Shown: positions 10,069 through 22,579, counted from the first letter of the stretch. The stretch: 64,000 nt of DNA from Vibrio sinensis (GCF_003605645.1 NZ_QVMU01000011.1:79966-143965); one strand, 5' to 3'. Translations and numbers: made by a program. The notes: generated by a model from the sequence alone, not told the origin.

Positions 10069-10854
10069 ATGAAAAGAAATAATATCAAAAATGATACAAC
10101 GCCAATGAGTTTACTATCACTAATTCTGTCATTTATGGCGTTATTTGTGATCTCCGGCTTGCTCTTCCTTCCTATCAAGCCTGAAACACGTCAAGTCCTT
10201 ATCGGCCTTGATTTTATAATCTGTAGCATCTTCATCATTCAATTAACGACAGACCTGATCCGCGCCACAGATCGTATGCAATTTTTGAAAGAACATTGGA
10301 TCGATTTTCTTGCCAGCATTCCCATGATCGAACCACTACGATTTGCACGTATTTTCCATATTCTAAGAGTCATTCTTGTCATTCGCTCCGGTCGCTTTGT
10401 TTTAAAACAACTTTTTTCAAACCGAAGAGAAACGACTCTCGCATCCATTTTACTGCTACTCGTGATATTGCTAACGATTGGTTCAAGCATGATGCTTTTC
10501 TTAGAGGGAAAAAATCCAGAAGCAAACATACAAAGTGGCGGAGACGCCTTATGGTGGGCTTTAGTGACAATTTCTACCGTAGGATATGGCGATCATTATC
10601 CAGTCAGTGATGGTGGGAAAATTCTCGCCTCAGGGATCATTCTGTGTGGCGTCGGGATCTTCGGGATGATTTCTGGTCTTATCACATCTATGATCACTTC
10701 ACCAACTAAACAGCAAGAGTTGCGTTCCGAAAATAAAGAGCGTTTACTCACCGCGATTATTGAACGACAAGATGAAATTTTACTCCGTCTTGGGAAAATT
10801 GAAGAACAACTAGATGGCGAATCTAAAAAGAATAAAAACAAAGGGGAGCACTAA
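10069..10854 (+). CDS. Voltage-gated-type potassium channel family protein
   Basis: The 261-residue membrane protein has about six hydrophobic segments in the order of a Kv-type subunit. An arginine-bearing segment (RFARIFHILRVILVIRSGRFVLK, about 93-115) looks like an S4/S4-S5 region. A pore loop carries the selectivity filter TVGYGD at residues 170-175, followed by the last pore helix. The cytoplasmic tail (about 215-261) is charged and predicted coiled coil (RLLTAIIERQDEILLRLGKIEEQL), likely a tetramerisation element; there is no RCK/TrkA-N domain, unlike E. coli Kch. It probably conducts K+ across the inner membrane. Gating is unknown. Confidence 0.88.
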   Translation: MKRNNIKNDTTPMSLLSLILSFMALFVISGLLFLPIKPETRQVLIGLDFIICSIFIIQLTTDLIRATDRMQFLKEHWIDFLASIPMIEPLRFARIFHILRVILVIRSGRFVLKQLFSNRRETTLASILLLLVILLTIGSSMMLFLEGKNPEANIQSGGDALWWALVTISTVGYGDHYPVSDGGKILASGIILCGVGIFGMISGLITSMITSPTKQQELRSENKERLLTAIIERQDEILLRLGKIEEQLDGESKKNKNKGEH

Positions 10855-10868
10855 GCTCCCCTACTATT
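10842..10868. terminator. Bidirectional terminator between the channel gene and ygiF
   Basis: AGGGGAGC-ACTAA-GCTCCCCT overlaps the end of the channel gene. T-rich tracts follow on both strands (CTATTTTTA on plus, GTTTTTATT on minus), so it can serve both convergent genes. Confidence 0.75.
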
Positions 10869-10869
10869 T

Positions 10870-12387
10870 TTACTCTTCCCAATATGGCTCGGCTTCAATA
10901 CTCATAATTCGAGTTTGTTCCATCGCATGCAATATTGAGGTTTCTTGACGGAACAACCAGCGTTCTAATTGCTCCCGCTCGTCGCCTTCCAGTTTCTCAA
11001 CCAGATCTTCGAGCGGTTTCAACGTCAATAAATCATCAATGCCTTGTAACAAGTCAGCCCAAGGCAAACGGAAGCTATTGCGTTCCTCTGCATCGTATAA
11101 ACTTGCAAAGCCAACACCCGTATAAAGATTTCGCATCAATCGATATTGCTGATCAATGAACTCTTGTCGTGAAAATAGCTTTTCAGGTGGAAAGGCCTCT
11201 ATCAACTCAACCCATGTACGGTGTAATTGTTGAGCAGAGAACGTTTTTATACTCTCCGCCATTTTTTGACGTGCTTTATCATCTAAAAATGGTTGCCATC
11301 CACGAGCTAAAATCCAGCGACTCAGATCCAGAAGCAATCCGGTATAACGAGCTGAACTCAACAATTCCAAAGTGTCTTCACGCTTTGGTAGAGCATCTTG
11401 AACTAGCGTCAATTCTGAAATTAAGAACTTACGTGCATCCAGTTTTCGTAATGCATGACCTCTATCTTCAAGCAAATCTTCAAGGTAATCGAATTCTTTT
11501 ATCCATTCGAGTTCTTGTTCAAGCCACTTTAGTTCTTGGCGCAAGATTGCACTGGCTCGACGAGGAATGATACCGCCATAAATCGTAAATGTTTGACGAA
11601 TAAAGCTGATAGCATTTTTTATTTCATGCAATGCCGCGATAGACTCAGATTCCGTGTACATCTGTTCATGGTAATGCCAATGAGATAAGGCGTGCTCGAG
11701 AGAATTGATCAAGCAAGACTCGACAGTATCATCTTGTCCTGTATTCACCAATGCCATCGGTTTTGCCTCATCACCTTGGTAATTCATCGCTAAGCGATAG
11801 CCTTTAGCTGCCTTACTCAGGTTGCCTAAACGCATCCCACCAGCTTCACTAAAACTCCTTGCCAAAGTAAATAAGGCATCGGTTTGTCCCGATTTAAGTT
11901 CAAGCTCAACTTCACAGATTGAATCTTTCTTATCACCAGCGACAACTTCCCCTTGATCGAAAGCCACTTCAATTTGGCTGCCATCAGGCATTCCCACCAA
12001 CCACTGTTCTCGTGTAAAATTAGTGGCGAATAAAGGAAAGAGTTCAGCTTGTAATATTTCGATATCTTTGCCCATAGGCCAAATATCTGATGGATGTAAG
12101 GTTAACTCAGGGCGATTACTTGAGTGTTCTGCGTTATACTCAGGACGTTGGTGCAATCCGGCAACGACTCGACCAGCCGTTTTAACGGTTTGTACGTAAA
12201 CATCATCAAAACGACGAATGCGCAATCCAATGTCATGCTGTCTTAACCAATTATCGCGCGTGTCGAAATAGGTATTTCCGAGTTCACGACAACTGTGCTG
12301 AAGTACCTTGGTTTCAGAAATTTTATTATGTAAGGTTTCTGAAAAATCAGGAGAAACAAAAAACTTCAGTTCTATTTCGGTTTCCAT
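10870..12387 (-). CDS. ygiF: CYTH-CHAD inorganic triphosphatase
   Basis: The 505-residue protein has an N-terminal CYTH domain opening with the signature METEIELKF (ExExK) and continuing with GLRIRR, KTAGRVVAGLHQRPEY and acidic EVELELKSG strands of the triphosphate tunnel. A C-terminal CHAD helical domain follows (about 215-500) with conserved His and Arg. The E. coli homologue YgiF hydrolyses tripolyphosphate. I chose the internal Met: AAGGT lies seven bases upstream and the protein then begins exactly at the CYTH motif; 19 codons upstream are open but unlike the family. The next gene clusters concern phosphate uptake, which may be coincidence. Confidence 0.9.
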   Translation of the reverse strand: METEIELKFFVSPDFSETLHNKISETKVLQHSCRELGNTYFDTRDNWLRQHDIGLRIRRFDDVYVQTVKTAGRVVAGLHQRPEYNAEHSSNRPELTLHPSDIWPMGKDIEILQAELFPLFATNFTREQWLVGMPDGSQIEVAFDQGEVVAGDKKDSICEVELELKSGQTDALFTLARSFSEAGGMRLGNLSKAAKGYRLAMNYQGDEAKPMALVNTGQDDTVESCLINSLEHALSHWHYHEQMYTESESIAALHEIKNAISFIRQTFTIYGGIIPRRASAILRQELKWLEQELEWIKEFDYLEDLLEDRGHALRKLDARKFLISELTLVQDALPKREDTLELLSSARYTGLLLDLSRWILARGWQPFLDDKARQKMAESIKTFSAQQLHRTWVELIEAFPPEKLFSRQEFIDQQYRLMRNLYTGVGFASLYDAEERNSFRLPWADLLQGIDDLLTLKPLEDLVEKLEGDEREQLERWLFRQETSILHAMEQTRIMSIEAEPYWEE

Positions 12388-12585
12388 AGTTATACCTTTC
12401 AAAGCAGATAGGGACAGGATATTGCCTAATTTCTCACACGGCAAGAGAGAAATATCGACGGAATGATGATCTAAAACAGTTTTAATGATGGATTTATTGG
12501 GTTAACATGCGCGCCTTTATAGCCATCGTTCAACATTTCACCATACACTGGTGATTGTTTTTTTCGGTTATATTAATTAGGTTGA

Positions 12586-13272
12586 ATGACCATGCCAGTA
12601 AATACAATCATGGGGTTATTTGCAAAGTCCCCTATTAAGCCTTTGCAACGCCACGTCGTGTGCGTAAACGAATGTTGCTCTCACTTAGTCAACTTTTTTG
12701 AAGTTAGTTCAAAAGGTGATTGGGAGAAAGCATCTGAAATTCGTGCACAGATTTCTCACCTAGAGAAAGAAGCCGACGTTCTTAAGCGCGAAATTCGTCT
12801 TAAACTTCCTCGCGGTTTGTTTATGCCTGTAGATCGTAGCGATATGCTAGAACTACTAACGCAACAAGATAAACTCGCAAATCTTGCAAAAGATATTGCC
12901 GGGCGTGTATACGGTCGACAATTGAAAATTCCCGCTCCTATGCAAGAGAATTTTATTCTTTACGTTAAGCGTTGTCTTGATGCAGCGAACCAAGCTCAAA
13001 AAGTAATTAGCGAGCTTGATGAACTACTTGAGACTGGTTTTAAAGGTCGTGAGGTGACACTTGTCGCTGAAATGATTAATCAGCTTGATGTAATTGAAGA
13101 TGACACCGATGCGATGCAGATCCAACTTCGTCAACAATTGATGGCGATAGAACACGATATGAATCCTATCGATGTGATGTTCCTATACAAAATTCTAGAA
13201 TGGGTGGGTGGCATTGCTGATCAGGCGCAACGTGTAGGCGCGCGTCTCGAAGTTATGTTGTCTCGTTCATAA
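12586..13272 (+). CDS. DUF47 / TIGR00153 PhoU-like protein, Pit accessory
   Basis: The 228-residue all-helical protein of the DUF47 (PhoU-like) family has the conserved Glu/Asp-rich metal-binding helices (HLEKEADVLKREIRLKL, DVIEDDTDAMQ) and the N-terminal hydrophobic segment NTIMGLFAKSP. Such proteins are regularly encoded just upstream of Pit phosphate transporters and are thought to regulate them. Here pit follows 131 bases downstream on the same strand. Two starts are possible, ATG 12586 (four bases after AGG) or ATG 12592 (ten bases). No Pho box was recognised upstream. Confidence 0.9.
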   Translation: MTMPVNTIMGLFAKSPIKPLQRHVVCVNECCSHLVNFFEVSSKGDWEKASEIRAQISHLEKEADVLKREIRLKLPRGLFMPVDRSDMLELLTQQDKLANLAKDIAGRVYGRQLKIPAPMQENFILYVKRCLDAANQAQKVISELDELLETGFKGREVTLVAEMINQLDVIEDDTDAMQIQLRQQLMAIEHDMNPIDVMFLYKILEWVGGIADQAQRVGARLEVMLSRS

Positions 13273-13315
13273 ACCATAAATTAACTCAATAACGAAGAGC
13301 ATTAAATTATTCGCA

Positions 13316-13353
13316 CCCTCATCTAGGCGACGGTTATCGTCATGCTATGAGGG
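13316..13353 (+). repeat. Intercistronic hairpin between the DUF47 gene and pit
   Basis: CCCTCAT (13316-13322) pairs with ATGAGGG (13347-13353), with an inner GACG/CGTC stem. No T-run follows, so this is more likely a processing or stability element than a terminator. Confidence 0.6.
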
Positions 13354-13403
13354 TTAATCGCGTCTAAAATGTTCCGCTTGTTATCAAACAACTAGGTATT
13401 ACG

Positions 13404-14666
13404 ATGGATATCCTTGCTAACTACGGCACTGTCCTGATTATTGTTGCAGCCGCTTTTGGTTTCATGATGGCTATTGGTATTGGTGCAAATGACGTTGCCA
13501 ATGCGATGGGCACATCTGTAGGTTCAAAAGCTCTAACAGTAAAACAAGCAATCATCATTGCGATGATTTTTGAATTTGCTGGTGCATATCTGGCCGGTGG
13601 CGAAGTGACCGACACCATCCGTAAAGGTGTAATCGAAACCTCTCTCTTTGCTAGTCAACCAGATGTTTTGGTTTACGGCATGATGTCAGCTTTACTTGCA
13701 GCAGGTACATGGCTTTTACTTGCGTCGTACATGGGCTGGCCAGTTTCAACAACTCACTCTATTATCGGTGCGATCATCGGTTTCGCCTGCGTCTCTGTTG
13801 GTACAGAAGCTGTCGATTGGAGCAGTGTGCAAGGCATTGTTGGTAGTTGGATTGTTACACCCATTATTTCAGGTATTTTTGCTTACTTGATTTTTGTGAG
13901 TGCGCAACGACTGATCTTTGATACTGAAAACCCGCTAATCAACGCGAAACGCTTTGTTCCGGTATACATGTTCATTACTACAATGGTAATCGCTCTTGTA
14001 ACCATCAAAAAAGGCCTTAAGCACGTTGGTTTGCACCTAACAAACTCTGAAGCTTGGGTTTGGGCTGCTATCGTATCTTCTATGGTAATGGTGGGCGGTT
14101 ACTTCTACATTCAGAAGAAATTCGCAAGCCGTGAAGACGACCATAGCTTTGCTGGTGTAGAAAGTATCTTCAGCGTATTAATGGTAATTACAGCATGTGC
14201 GATGGCGTTTGCACACGGTTCAAACGACGTAGCAAATGCGATCGGTCCACTGTCTGCTGTTGTATCAACTGTTGAACATATGGGTGAAGTTACAGCGAAA
14301 AGTACTATCGCTTGGTGGATTCTACCTCTTGGTGGTTTTGGTATCGTAGTTGGTCTTGCGACTTTAGGTCACAAAGTAATGGCTACTGTTGGTACAGGTA
14401 TCACTGAGCTAACGCCTAGTCGTGGCTTTGCAGCACAGCTTGCTACAGCATCAACCGTAGTTCTTGCTTCTGGTACAGGCTTACCAATTTCAACGACTCA
14501 AACACTAGTTGGTGCGGTATTAGGTGTGGGTTTTGCACGCGGTATTGCGGCTCTCAACCTTGGTGTTGTACGTAACATCGTTGCATCTTGGATTGTGACA
14601 CTACCTGCAGGTGCTCTACTTGCTGTTGTGTTCTTCTATGCAATTCAAGCAGCATTCGCCGGATAA
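13404..14666 (+). CDS. pit: PiT family inorganic phosphate transporter
   Basis: The 420-residue integral membrane protein has about ten hydrophobic segments and the duplicated PiT signature: GANDVANAMGTSVGSKAL near residue 27 and GSNDVANAIGPLSAVV near 273, each followed by a PVSTTHS/PISTTQT motif. It carries metal-phosphate into the cell using an ion gradient (H+ or Na+; not decidable here, though sodium coupling would suit a marine organism). It is downstream of its DUF47 partner and ends at a terminator. Confidence 0.95.
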   Translation: MDILANYGTVLIIVAAAFGFMMAIGIGANDVANAMGTSVGSKALTVKQAIIIAMIFEFAGAYLAGGEVTDTIRKGVIETSLFASQPDVLVYGMMSALLAAGTWLLLASYMGWPVSTTHSIIGAIIGFACVSVGTEAVDWSSVQGIVGSWIVTPIISGIFAYLIFVSAQRLIFDTENPLINAKRFVPVYMFITTMVIALVTIKKGLKHVGLHLTNSEAWVWAAIVSSMVMVGGYFYIQKKFASREDDHSFAGVESIFSVLMVITACAMAFAHGSNDVANAIGPLSAVVSTVEHMGEVTAKSTIAWWILPLGGFGIVVGLATLGHKVMATVGTGITELTPSRGFAAQLATASTVVLASGTGLPISTTQTLVGAVLGVGFARGIAALNLGVVRNIVASWIVTLPAGALLAVVFFYAIQAAFAG

Positions 14667-14717
14667 AGACGTCAGGGCAGTGTTAGTCCACTGTCATTAA
14701 TTGGCTCTAAACCGCAG

Positions 14718-14746
14718 AAAGGGAGGCTTGGCCTCCCTTCTTTGTT
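14718..14746 (+). terminator. pit terminator
   Basis: AAGGGAGGC-TT-GCCTCCCTT hairpin followed by CTTTGTT. It lies upstream of the true ygiM start and inside the longer, rejected reading of that frame. Confidence 0.8.
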
Positions 14747-14814
14747 GCAGACGCCTTAGAAAGTTTTTACTATTTGTTCCCAGAGAACACTCGAAGACTG
14801 TGAAAGGAATTATC

Positions 14815-15426
14815 GTGAAAAAACTGGTCTGTATGCTCTTGGCTTCTTTGTTCGTTGTTCCAACGGCATTAGCACAAGAACGTTATATTTCTGACAACCT
14901 ATTTACCTACATGCACTCTGGCCCAAGTAACCAGTTTCGCATCATTGGTAGTATTGATGCAGGTGATAAAGTTAAGCTAATTAGTACTGACAAAAAAGCT
15001 GGATACACACAAATTGCGGACGAACGTGGCCGTAAAGGTTGGGTAGAAAGCCGCTTTGTGACACAGCAAGAAAGCTTAACTCTGCGTATGCCAAAACTTG
15101 AAAAAGAGCTGACGTTTGTTAAGAAAGAACTAGCAAACGCACAGTCAAATGCTAATCAAGAGAAAAAAGGATTAGCAGACTCTCTAGAGACTCGTAATCG
15201 TCAGATTTCTGAACTTGAAGAGAACTACAGCAACATGAGTAATCAACTTTCAGCATCTCAAGAAGAAGTGCGTAAACTGCGCGCTAAACTTGATACGCAA
15301 AAAGATGACCTTCTATTGAAGTACTTCACTTATGGTGGTGGTGTTGCTGGTATCGGTCTATTACTTGGTCTTGTGCTACCGCACCTTGTTCCTCGTAGAA
15401 AACGTTCGCCGTCTGGCTGGGCGTAA
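14815..15426 (+). CDS. ygiM: TIGR04211 SH3 domain-containing membrane protein (YgiM-like)
   Basis: The 203-residue protein has a signal peptide (about 1-20, ending ALAQ), a bacterial SH3 domain (about 22-85, YMHSGPSNQFRIIGSIDAGDKV), a coiled coil (about 90-165), and a C-terminal membrane helix with YGGGVAGIGLLLGLVLPHLVPRRK that is nearly invariant in E. coli YgiM. I chose the GTG start because AAGGA lies six bases upstream and it begins the signal peptide; the longer frame to 14701 crosses the pit terminator. The role is unknown; SH3b domains often bind peptidoglycan. Confidence 0.9.
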   Translation: MKKLVCMLLASLFVVPTALAQERYISDNLFTYMHSGPSNQFRIIGSIDAGDKVKLISTDKKAGYTQIADERGRKGWVESRFVTQQESLTLRMPKLEKELTFVKKELANAQSNANQEKKGLADSLETRNRQISELEENYSNMSNQLSASQEEVRKLRAKLDTQKDDLLLKYFTYGGGVAGIGLLLGLVLPHLVPRRKRSPSGWA

Positions 15427-15446
15427 ATACCAAAAATATTCTTAAT

Positions 15447-15475
15447 AAAAAAGGTCACCTCGGTGACCTTTTTTA
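15447..15475. terminator. Bidirectional terminator between ygiM and gspB
   Basis: AAAAAAGGTCACC-TC-GGTGACCTTTTTT, a near-perfect symmetric hairpin with A/T runs on both sides, abutting the stop of the convergent gspB. Confidence 0.93.
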
Positions 15476-16288
15476 TTATCCTTGCCAATCGTATAGTGCC
15501 GGAATCTGTATAAACTCACCTCTAAAACGAATTAAGCAAGCTTGAGGCTCTATAGCCACTAACTCAATACCATCTGCAATAGTGTGCCCTTCTTGATATT
15601 CAACACCATTGATCTTAACCCAACGTTTGGCCCTATCACTTGAATAGACATGAGTCTGGAAATTCAATGCCGGTAGTTTTCCATACCAACGTTCCGCTTG
15701 TTGTGACAAGTCAACACTTGTGGCCAGTTTTGATTCTAGCTCCGGTTCTAACTCAGAATCCCCTTCCCCACCAATGGCAGCTTCAACTCGCAAAGCAAGC
15801 TCAGGCGATAGTGACGACAGATCTAAACCTTTCAACATATCATCGCCCTCTTGCGGTTGCTGTGCTTCCAAGGTCTTTTTAGGTGCTGTTTTCTCAATTA
15901 AAGTACCATCGTTTGTCTCTAACGGTAATTCACTGTTAGACGCACTCAGTAGTCCGTTATCAACATCATTCAATACTGGCATAGCTAATCTTGTCTCCTC
16001 AAGGTGAGAAAATGACGGGTAGTCCAACTGCTGATAAACAATGGGAACCTCGACAATTTGTATTTCACCTTGATTGTTTGCTTGCCATGCTAGTTTGGTA
16101 TTTTGGTATTGTTGATAACCAAGCCATATTGAGACCAATAAAACAGGAGTACACAACAACGTAAAGCAGACCTTGTAAGAAATCATAGCGCTACTTTCCA
16201 CTCTACCTTGATGATGCATAGGAGCATGGCTTTGGTGGCTCATATAGGCATGTTCTGATTGCTCTAGTGCTTTCATTACGCCCATCAT
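15476..16288 (-). CDS. gspB: Type II secretion assembly protein GspB (ExeB-like)
   Basis: The 270-residue protein has a cytoplasmic N-terminus beginning MMGVMKALEQSE, one membrane helix (about 37-57), a low-complexity acidic linker, and a C-terminal GspB domain (KINGVEYQEGHTIADGIELVAIEPQACLIRFRGEFIQIPAL). With GspA it forms an inner-membrane complex that helps install the secretin in the outer membrane through peptidoglycan. Its start immediately follows the gspA stop, with GGAGG five bases before the first ATG. The main gsp/eps operon is not in this window. Confidence 0.9.
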   Translation of the reverse strand: MMGVMKALEQSEHAYMSHQSHAPMHHQGRVESSAMISYKVCFTLLCTPVLLVSIWLGYQQYQNTKLAWQANNQGEIQIVEVPIVYQQLDYPSFSHLEETRLAMPVLNDVDNGLLSASNSELPLETNDGTLIEKTAPKKTLEAQQPQEGDDMLKGLDLSSLSPELALRVEAAIGGEGDSELEPELESKLATSVDLSQQAERWYGKLPALNFQTHVYSSDRAKRWVKINGVEYQEGHTIADGIELVAIEPQACLIRFRGEFIQIPALYDWQG

Positions 16289-17905
16289 CTAAACCTCCTT
16301 CTCTGTTTGAGTGAGCTTAGGAGAATATTCTTGCGATAACAGCTCTAGTCTCTGCAATGTTTTTTTCCCTGCAATACCATCTACGTCAAGCCCCTGCCAA
16401 CGTTGAAACAGCTCAACTTTGCGCTTCAACTCTGCTCCATAAACATCTGAAGTTGCTAAAGGCTGATCCAGGATCTCCGAAAGTTGATAATCCAAGCTAG
16501 CTACATGATGACCTGACATGCCTGGTTTTAAGGTGTTAAACCACAAACGCTGCCAAATAAGGTGGTACTCGCCATGCCAAATAGCATTTAAGTCGGTTTT
16601 ATCCAACTCAATTCGCTCTCCTCCAACTAACAACTGAACCTTGTCAGAAGAGAGATGATAAAGCACTGCATAGCTTTTTTTTCCTGCTAACTCTAACGTT
16701 AGAACAATAGGAAAGTTAGCTTTAGCCACCTGATCGAGAGAACCTGATTTCTCTTCACACTGAAACATCCCTTGCTCATTTGGCAAACACAGCCCATCGA
16801 GTACAGAAGCATGATAGCCCCAAACTTTATAGAGCTCAGAAATCGCTGTCGGCAAATCAGCGCTCATCGCCAAAAGGGCTTGGAAGTCTTGACCAAAGAC
16901 TTCTTCTTCTATACTAACATTAGGTTTCTCTGGATACTGCGACTCAACAAAATGCTGCACGCTAGGCTGTATTAATGCTGGAAGAAATTGAACACTTACC
17001 CAAGCAAGAGACAACCCCATCAAAGCCGAAACAATCAATGCACTGGTTCGGGTTATTTTGTTCGCTTTTCTTGTGCTAGGGTTACGCTGAAATGAATACT
17101 GTAAGCTCATTACATCATGGCAAGCAAAATGGACCGTTTCATAAGATGGCGTCGATTCGCCAAGGCTAAATGCACGCTTTAAAGCCCCATCACAAACCAA
17201 GTTAATGAGTCGAGGGATCCCCAAGGTTTCTTGACCAATCAATTTAAGTGATTTTGCGTTAAACAATTCAGCTTGCCCACCAGCGAGTTGAAGGCGAAAC
17301 TGAATATACTTAGTTGCTTCATCAATACTGAGTGGTAATAAGTGATAACGACCTGTAATGCGCTGAGCGAGCTGGCGAAGCTGTGGCATTTGCAACTTGT
17401 GTTGTAATTCTGGTTGCCCAATAAGAAGTACTTTCAGAAGTTTCTGACTCTCTGTTTCTAAGTTTGTCAGTAAACGTAATTGTTCCAATACTTCAGCAGA
17501 TAAGTGTTGAGCTTCATCGATGACGAGTAACGTCTGTCGGCCTTGTGCATAGCTATCTAGTAGGAAACGTTGAATGCTACTTGCTAATACTTTTAACGAT
17601 GAATGCGGCTCGTAGGTGATAGCAAATTCATCGCAAATGGCTTCAAGTAGCTCTATATTGGAAAACGTAGGATTCAGAATCAGTCCCGTTTGTGTCTTAC
17701 TATCAAGCGCTTTTAACATCGCTCGCGCAACTGTCGTTTTTCCAGTTCCAACTTCACCGGTCAACATAGCAAAGCCACCGCCATTACCAAGCCCAGCTTG
17801 TAAGTGATAGATCGCTTCTTTGTGTCGTTGACTTAAAAATAAAAAACGCGAGTTCGGGACTATAGAAAAAGGCAGTTCGACAAAGCCAAAATGAGTGTTA
17901 TACAT
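16289..17905 (-). CDS. gspA: Type II secretion ATPase GspA (ExeA-like)
   Basis: The 538-residue protein has an N-terminal AAA ATPase with Walker A GEVGTGKTT (residues 50-58) and Walker B LLVIDEAQHL, one membrane helix near 290, and a periplasmic part. The periplasmic part ends in a peptidoglycan-binding domain (VYGAELKRKVELFQRWQGLDVDGIAGKKTLQRL). It works with GspB to let the secretin cross the cell wall. I chose the internal Met because MYNTHFGFVELPFSIVPNSR is the invariant beginning of ExeA proteins; 22 codons upstream are open. cca is divergent, about 90 bases away. Confidence 0.92.
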   Translation of the reverse strand: MYNTHFGFVELPFSIVPNSRFLFLSQRHKEAIYHLQAGLGNGGGFAMLTGEVGTGKTTVARAMLKALDSKTQTGLILNPTFSNIELLEAICDEFAITYEPHSSLKVLASSIQRFLLDSYAQGRQTLLVIDEAQHLSAEVLEQLRLLTNLETESQKLLKVLLIGQPELQHKLQMPQLRQLAQRITGRYHLLPLSIDEATKYIQFRLQLAGGQAELFNAKSLKLIGQETLGIPRLINLVCDGALKRAFSLGESTPSYETVHFACHDVMSLQYSFQRNPSTRKANKITRTSALIVSALMGLSLAWVSVQFLPALIQPSVQHFVESQYPEKPNVSIEEEVFGQDFQALLAMSADLPTAISELYKVWGYHASVLDGLCLPNEQGMFQCEEKSGSLDQVAKANFPIVLTLELAGKKSYAVLYHLSSDKVQLLVGGERIELDKTDLNAIWHGEYHLIWQRLWFNTLKPGMSGHHVASLDYQLSEILDQPLATSDVYGAELKRKVELFQRWQGLDVDGIAGKKTLQRLELLSQEYSPKLTQTEKEV

Positions 17906-17992
17906 GCTCTTCGCCACTGGGAATTGATGGGTAAGGAAAGTAACATTGCTGGCTGAAATATCCAATGGCAATATCGAGAATTAGAGAGGCAA

Positions 17993-19210
17993 ATGGTGCA
18001 AAGATACTTAGTCGGCGGCGCTGTCCGTGACAGATTACTGAATTTGGATGTTTATGATCACGACTGGGTCGTGGTGGGTTCAACACCAGAAAAAATGCTT
18101 AAACTCGGCTATCAAGCGGTGGGCAAAGATTTCCCAGTTTTCTTGCACCCCAAAAACAAAGAAGAGCATGCCCTTGCCCGAACTGAGCGTAAAAATGGCC
18201 GTGGTTATACGGGGTTTGACTGTTACTTCGCGCCGGATGTCACTCTCGAAGAAGATTTACAACGCCGAGACCTTACCATTAACGCAATGGCTGAAGACGA
18301 GACGGGTCGTATCATCGATCCTTATCACGGCCAACAAGACTTAAATAACCGCATTTTACGCCATGTTTCGGAGGCATTTTTAGAAGATCCCTTACGAGTA
18401 TTACGTGTTGCCCGGTTTGCTGCAAAACTTGCTCATTTAGGCTTTACTGTCGCCCCTGAGACGATGCAACTCATGACGGAGATTGTCACTAGTGGTGAGC
18501 TAGAACACTTAACCGCAGAGCGAGTTTGGCAAGAATGGCACAAGTCACTAAATACTCAAGATCCTCAGGTATTTCTTTCGGTATTAAGAGATTGCGGCGC
18601 TCTTAAAGTTGTACTGCCAGAAATTGATCGACTCTTTGGAGTACCTCAACCAGAGCAATGGCATCCTGAAATTGACACAGGGATCCATACCTTAATGGTT
18701 GCTAAGCAAGCCGCCATTCTTTCGACATCTTTGATCGTACGTTTTGCTGCGCAAGTCCATGATCTTGGTAAAGGCGTAACACCTGAAACTGAATGGCCAA
18801 GTCATAAAATGCATTGCCACACTGGCGTTAAGATCATCAAGACACTTTGCGATCGTGTACGAGTTCCTAACGAGTATCGAGACCTAGCTGTAATGGTGTG
18901 TGAACAACATTCCAATATTCACCGTGCCGCAGAGTTAAAAGCAGAAACGAAACTGAAAATCCTCAACAAATTTGATGTATGGCGTAAACCAGAACGCCTC
19001 AATGACATTCTTCTATGCTGCATCGCTGACAGTCGCGGAAGAACCGGTCATGAAGAGTGTGAATACCCACAAAAAGGTATCTTTGAACGAGCCTACCAAG
19101 CTGCTCTAAGTGTACGAGTGCAAGATATTATCAGTGACGGTTTCAGTGGTGCTGCCATTAGAAGTGAAATGGAACAACGTCGAATCGCCGCCATTAAAAA
19201 TCAAGCATAA
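17993..19210 (+). CDS. cca: CCA-adding tRNA nucleotidyltransferase (multifunctional)
   Basis: The 405-residue class II tRNA nucleotidyltransferase has LVGGAVRD, the catalytic DHDW (DxD) site, [10 protein letters not shown], and the template motif [14 protein letters not shown]-terminal HD domain ([10 protein letters not shown]... HSNIH) gives the phosphatase/phosphodiesterase activities of the multifunctional form. It adds or repairs the 3' CCA of tRNAs. The start follows a weak purine stretch (GAGAGG). It is divergent from gspA and convergent with eno. Confidence 0.96.
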   Translation: MVQRYLVGGAVRDRLLNLDVYDHDWVVVGSTPEKMLKLGYQAVGKDFPVFLHPKNKEEHALARTERKNGRGYTGFDCYFAPDVTLEEDLQRRDLTINAMAEDETGRIIDPYHGQQDLNNRILRHVSEAFLEDPLRVLRVARFAAKLAHLGFTVAPETMQLMTEIVTSGELEHLTAERVWQEWHKSLNTQDPQVFLSVLRDCGALKVVLPEIDRLFGVPQPEQWHPEIDTGIHTLMVAKQAAILSTSLIVRFAAQVHDLGKGVTPETEWPSHKMHCHTGVKIIKTLCDRVRVPNEYRDLAVMVCEQHSNIHRAAELKAETKLKILNKFDVWRKPERLNDILLCCIADSRGRTGHEECEYPQKGIFERAYQAALSVRVQDIISDGFSGAAIRSEMEQRRIAAIKNQA

Positions 19211-19272
19211 GGTTGCCGCGCTTTCCGCTCATCAAGCAGAGGCGCGCTCACTGCGAATTTTACTCCAAATAC

Positions 19273-19302
19273 AAAAACGCCCCACCGAAGTGGAGCGTTT
19301 TT
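19273..19302 (-). terminator. eno terminator (UUCG tetraloop)
   Basis: Minus strand AAAAACGCTCCAC-TTCG-GTGGGGCGTTTTT: a stable stem closed by a C(UUCG)G loop, with a U-G wobble that becomes C-A on plus. It lies about 35 bases past the eno stop and may also stop cca weakly. Confidence 0.9.
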
Positions 19303-19336
19303 AAAAGCTATCTAGCTAAGTTAACTCAATTAAGAA

Positions 19337-22537
<3,201 letters not shown>

Positions 22538-22579
22538 CTAGCGATAAATTAAGCAAAAATCGCTAATAGTGTTTTAAAT

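Noticed and set aside
10296..10610. 104-codon plus-strand ORF within the K+ channel gene
   Set aside because: Out-of-frame shadow; the in-frame product has the intact TVGYGD filter and membrane segments.
14701..14814. Long N-terminal version of the YgiM-like protein from a TTG start
   Set aside because: The segment runs through the pit terminator hairpin and precedes the signal peptide; the GTG at 14815 has a proper ribosome site.
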